A stretch of 7,063 nt of DNA from assembly GCA_948742005.1 (NCBI GenBank), contig CAPYQR010000017.1, positions 1 through 7,063 of the forward strand. The letters are read 5' to 3'. This stretch comes from an uncultured bacterium. GTDB lineage: Bacteria > Cyanobacteriota > Vampirovibrionia > Gastranaerophilales > Gastranaerophilaceae. Both the position numbers and the translations under genes were made by a program. The first letter of the stretch is position 1; every line of letters starts with the position of its first letter. This document shows positions 5,932 through 7,063 of this stretch, one piece after another. The notes below the pieces were generated by a model. That model was given only the letters and a program-made list of their open reading frames with translations. It did no database searches and had not been told where the DNA came from.

Positions 5932-5963
5932 ATTGTCTATTGTTTTTCACCTTACATTAATGA

Positions 5964-5991
5964 ATTACGGCAAGGTTTCATTAAAACTTTA
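5964..5991 (-). promoter_or_regulatory. Sigma28-type promoter of the 135-residue gene
   Basis: On the minus strand, TAAAGTTT (5984-5991, identical to the sigma28 -35 consensus), 12 bases, then GCCGTAAT (5964-5971; GCCG core intact, less exact afterwards). The spacer is one base longer than the enteric optimum of 11. It lies about 50 bases before the ATG and shares its TAAAGT and CCGT elements with the flagellin promoter at 3156-3182. Confidence 0.6.
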
Positions 5992-6037
5992 GGTTTTTAG
6001 ACTAATAATTTACATTTTGTTACAAATATTTTAATAA

Positions 6038-7042
6038 TTAATCTCCGAAAACAACAAAAGAAACATCGTGTTCAAGAGCGTATTCGCGCAAGAAATCTAT
6101 TTTATATTCTATGTTGTTTAAAAATTCCAAAGGATTTCCCACTTGTTTTTTAGGGTCGGATTCATAAGCAAAAACTGCCATGGGGTTTTTTGGGTTTGAA
6201 ATAAACATTTCGTTGTAGCTTCGCTCGCCTTTTCTTTTGTTTGAATTAATTTGTGCAAATGCTCGGATTAATTTTTCTCTTGTTTGTTTTGGTTCTATTT
6301 CTTCAAAGCTTTTGTTTTGATTTTTTTCGATAAATTTAACATATTCTTCATCATTTAAATCAAGAGTTTTTTTGATTAAGTTTGAAATATATATTCTTTC
6401 TTTTTCCATTAAGCCGTTGAAAATGTAATTGTCTTTGAAAGTTTGGATATTTTTGCCGTATCCTGAACCGGAATCAGAATCTCCGCCGCCATGGATAAAT
6501 TTTGTGTCGGCATCTAAAATTACGCCTTGAGTTCTGAAAAAGCGGTATTTTTCTTCGGGACATTCGGCGTAACTTACAGATAACAAGGCATCGGAATCGA
6601 TTAATGAAAAAGCATCAAATCTTGCAAGCTGGTTTGCGTATTCTAATCCATGGGCGAAGAATTTTAAGTTTCCTGTGTTTATTTTTGCGTTTTGGCTTGT
6701 TGTTGTTTCAATTCCTTTTGAAATCGTGCCTTTTTCAAAGCCGATTTTTTCCCAGGTTTCATTTTCGACTTCGTTAAACTTAATTACAATAAGTCTGTCT
6801 TTATCTTTGTAAATTCCTTTCAGGTTTGTTGAGCCGTCTTTATTTGTAAATTTAATTTCCTGTGCGATTCTTGCTGCGTTTGGGAATTTGGTTACGGGCA
6901 AAAGCGGGCGGGTTGTTTTGAGCTCGTTAATATATTTTTGAACGATTTTGCTTTCGGTTTCAAGAATGTTTTTATATTTTTCATAAAATTCATTATCTTC
7001 CTTAACTGCTTTTAAATCGGCAATTGTAAGGATTTTCATCAA
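6038..7042 (-). CDS. Uncharacterised protein, about 333 residues, start unresolved at window edge
   Basis: I do not recognise a named family. The protein looks soluble and cytosolic, with no signal peptide or membrane helix. Numbering from the TTG at 7040-7042, an N-terminal helical, lysine-rich part (about 1-45) is followed by a mixed strand region. That region contains the most distinctive stretch: DALLSVSYAECPEEKYRFF (151-169), TQGVILDADTKFIHGGG (171-187) and a Gly/Ser/Asp loop DSDSGSGYGKN (188-198). A charged helical C-terminal part follows (about 210-334), ending in LREYALEHDVSFVVFGD. The glycine-rich loop is not a Walker A motif. The start is uncertain. A TTG and the adjacent ATG (7037-7039) both lack a Shine-Dalgarno, and the frame is open upstream to the right edge, so codons may be missing. 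The stop at 6038 is 120 bases before the next gene, which has its own promoter. Confidence 0.75.
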   Translation of the reverse strand: MMKILTIADLKAVKEDNEFYEKYKNILETESKIVQKYINELKTTRPLLPVTKFPNAARIAQEIKFTNKDGSTNLKGIYKDKDRLIVIKFNEVENETWEKIGFEKGTISKGIETTTSQNAKINTGNLKFFAHGLEYANQLARFDAFSLIDSDALLSVSYAECPEEKYRFFRTQGVILDADTKFIHGGGDSDSGSGYGKNIQTFKDNYIFNGLMEKERIYISNLIKKTLDLNDEEYVKFIEKNQNKSFEEIEPKQTREKLIRAFAQINSNKRKGERSYNEMFISNPKNPMAVFAYESDPKKQVGNPLEFLNNIEYKIDFLREYALEHDVSFVVFGD

Positions 7043-7063
7043 TTTGAAGAAATTGTCATATTG

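Noticed and set aside
6449..6481. Possible Walker A (P-loop) motif in DSDSGSGYGKN of the unknown protein
   Set aside because: A P-loop needs Gly, four residues, then Gly-Lys-Ser/Thr. Here the first position is Ser and the residue after Lys is Asn.

Overview
The window is an AT-rich bacterial chromosome segment with short intergenic gaps. Lysine and asparagine codons are abundant, and several starts have clear AAGGAG or GGAGAG ribosome binding sites. Flagellin, a CCA-adding-type enzyme, an RsmE-type methyltransferase and SerA together indicate a free-living or gut-type motile bacterium. The style of the proteins, including two lineage-specific-looking unknowns, would fit a flagellated gut relative of Cyanobacteria (Melainabacteria/Vampirovibrionia, Gastranaerophilales-like). 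That assignment is an inference from gene character only, and an AT-rich Firmicute cannot be excluded.

Layout, left to right. Positions 1-1021 (minus) hold the first 340 codons of serA, which runs off the left edge. It follows closely a tandem GNAT acetyltransferase gene (1029-2003, minus), and the two look like one operon driven by a sigma70-type promoter at about 2032-2061. Next is a monocistronic flagellin gene (2161-3126, minus) with a strand-specific 3' hairpin at 2107-2140 and a sigma28-like promoter at 3156-3182. The -35 of that promoter lies inside a perfect 11-bp inverted repeat. Divergently, rsmE (3321-4061) and a tRNA nucleotidyltransferase gene (4068-5399) form a plus-strand RNA-modification pair. 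Convergent to them are two minus-strand genes of unknown function. One encodes a 135-residue protein (5510-5917) with a textbook ribosome binding site and its own sigma28-like promoter. The other encodes a protein of about 333 residues (6038-7042) whose reading frame stays open to the right edge. A hairpin built around the cca stop codon acts as a minus-strand intrinsic terminator.

The most interesting signal is regulatory. The flagellin gene and the unknown 135-residue gene both carry a TAAAGTwT...CCGT promoter, which suggests that the small protein belongs to the late flagellar regulon. Other points worth a second look are a cysteine pair exactly flanking the variable domain of flagellin, conservation of the TLR5 contact residues, a divergent RsmE active-site loop, and a possibly leaderless rsmE mRNA. 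I see no CRISPR array, tRNA, rRNA, insertion sequence or phage gene, and no gene-free stretch longer than 300 bases.
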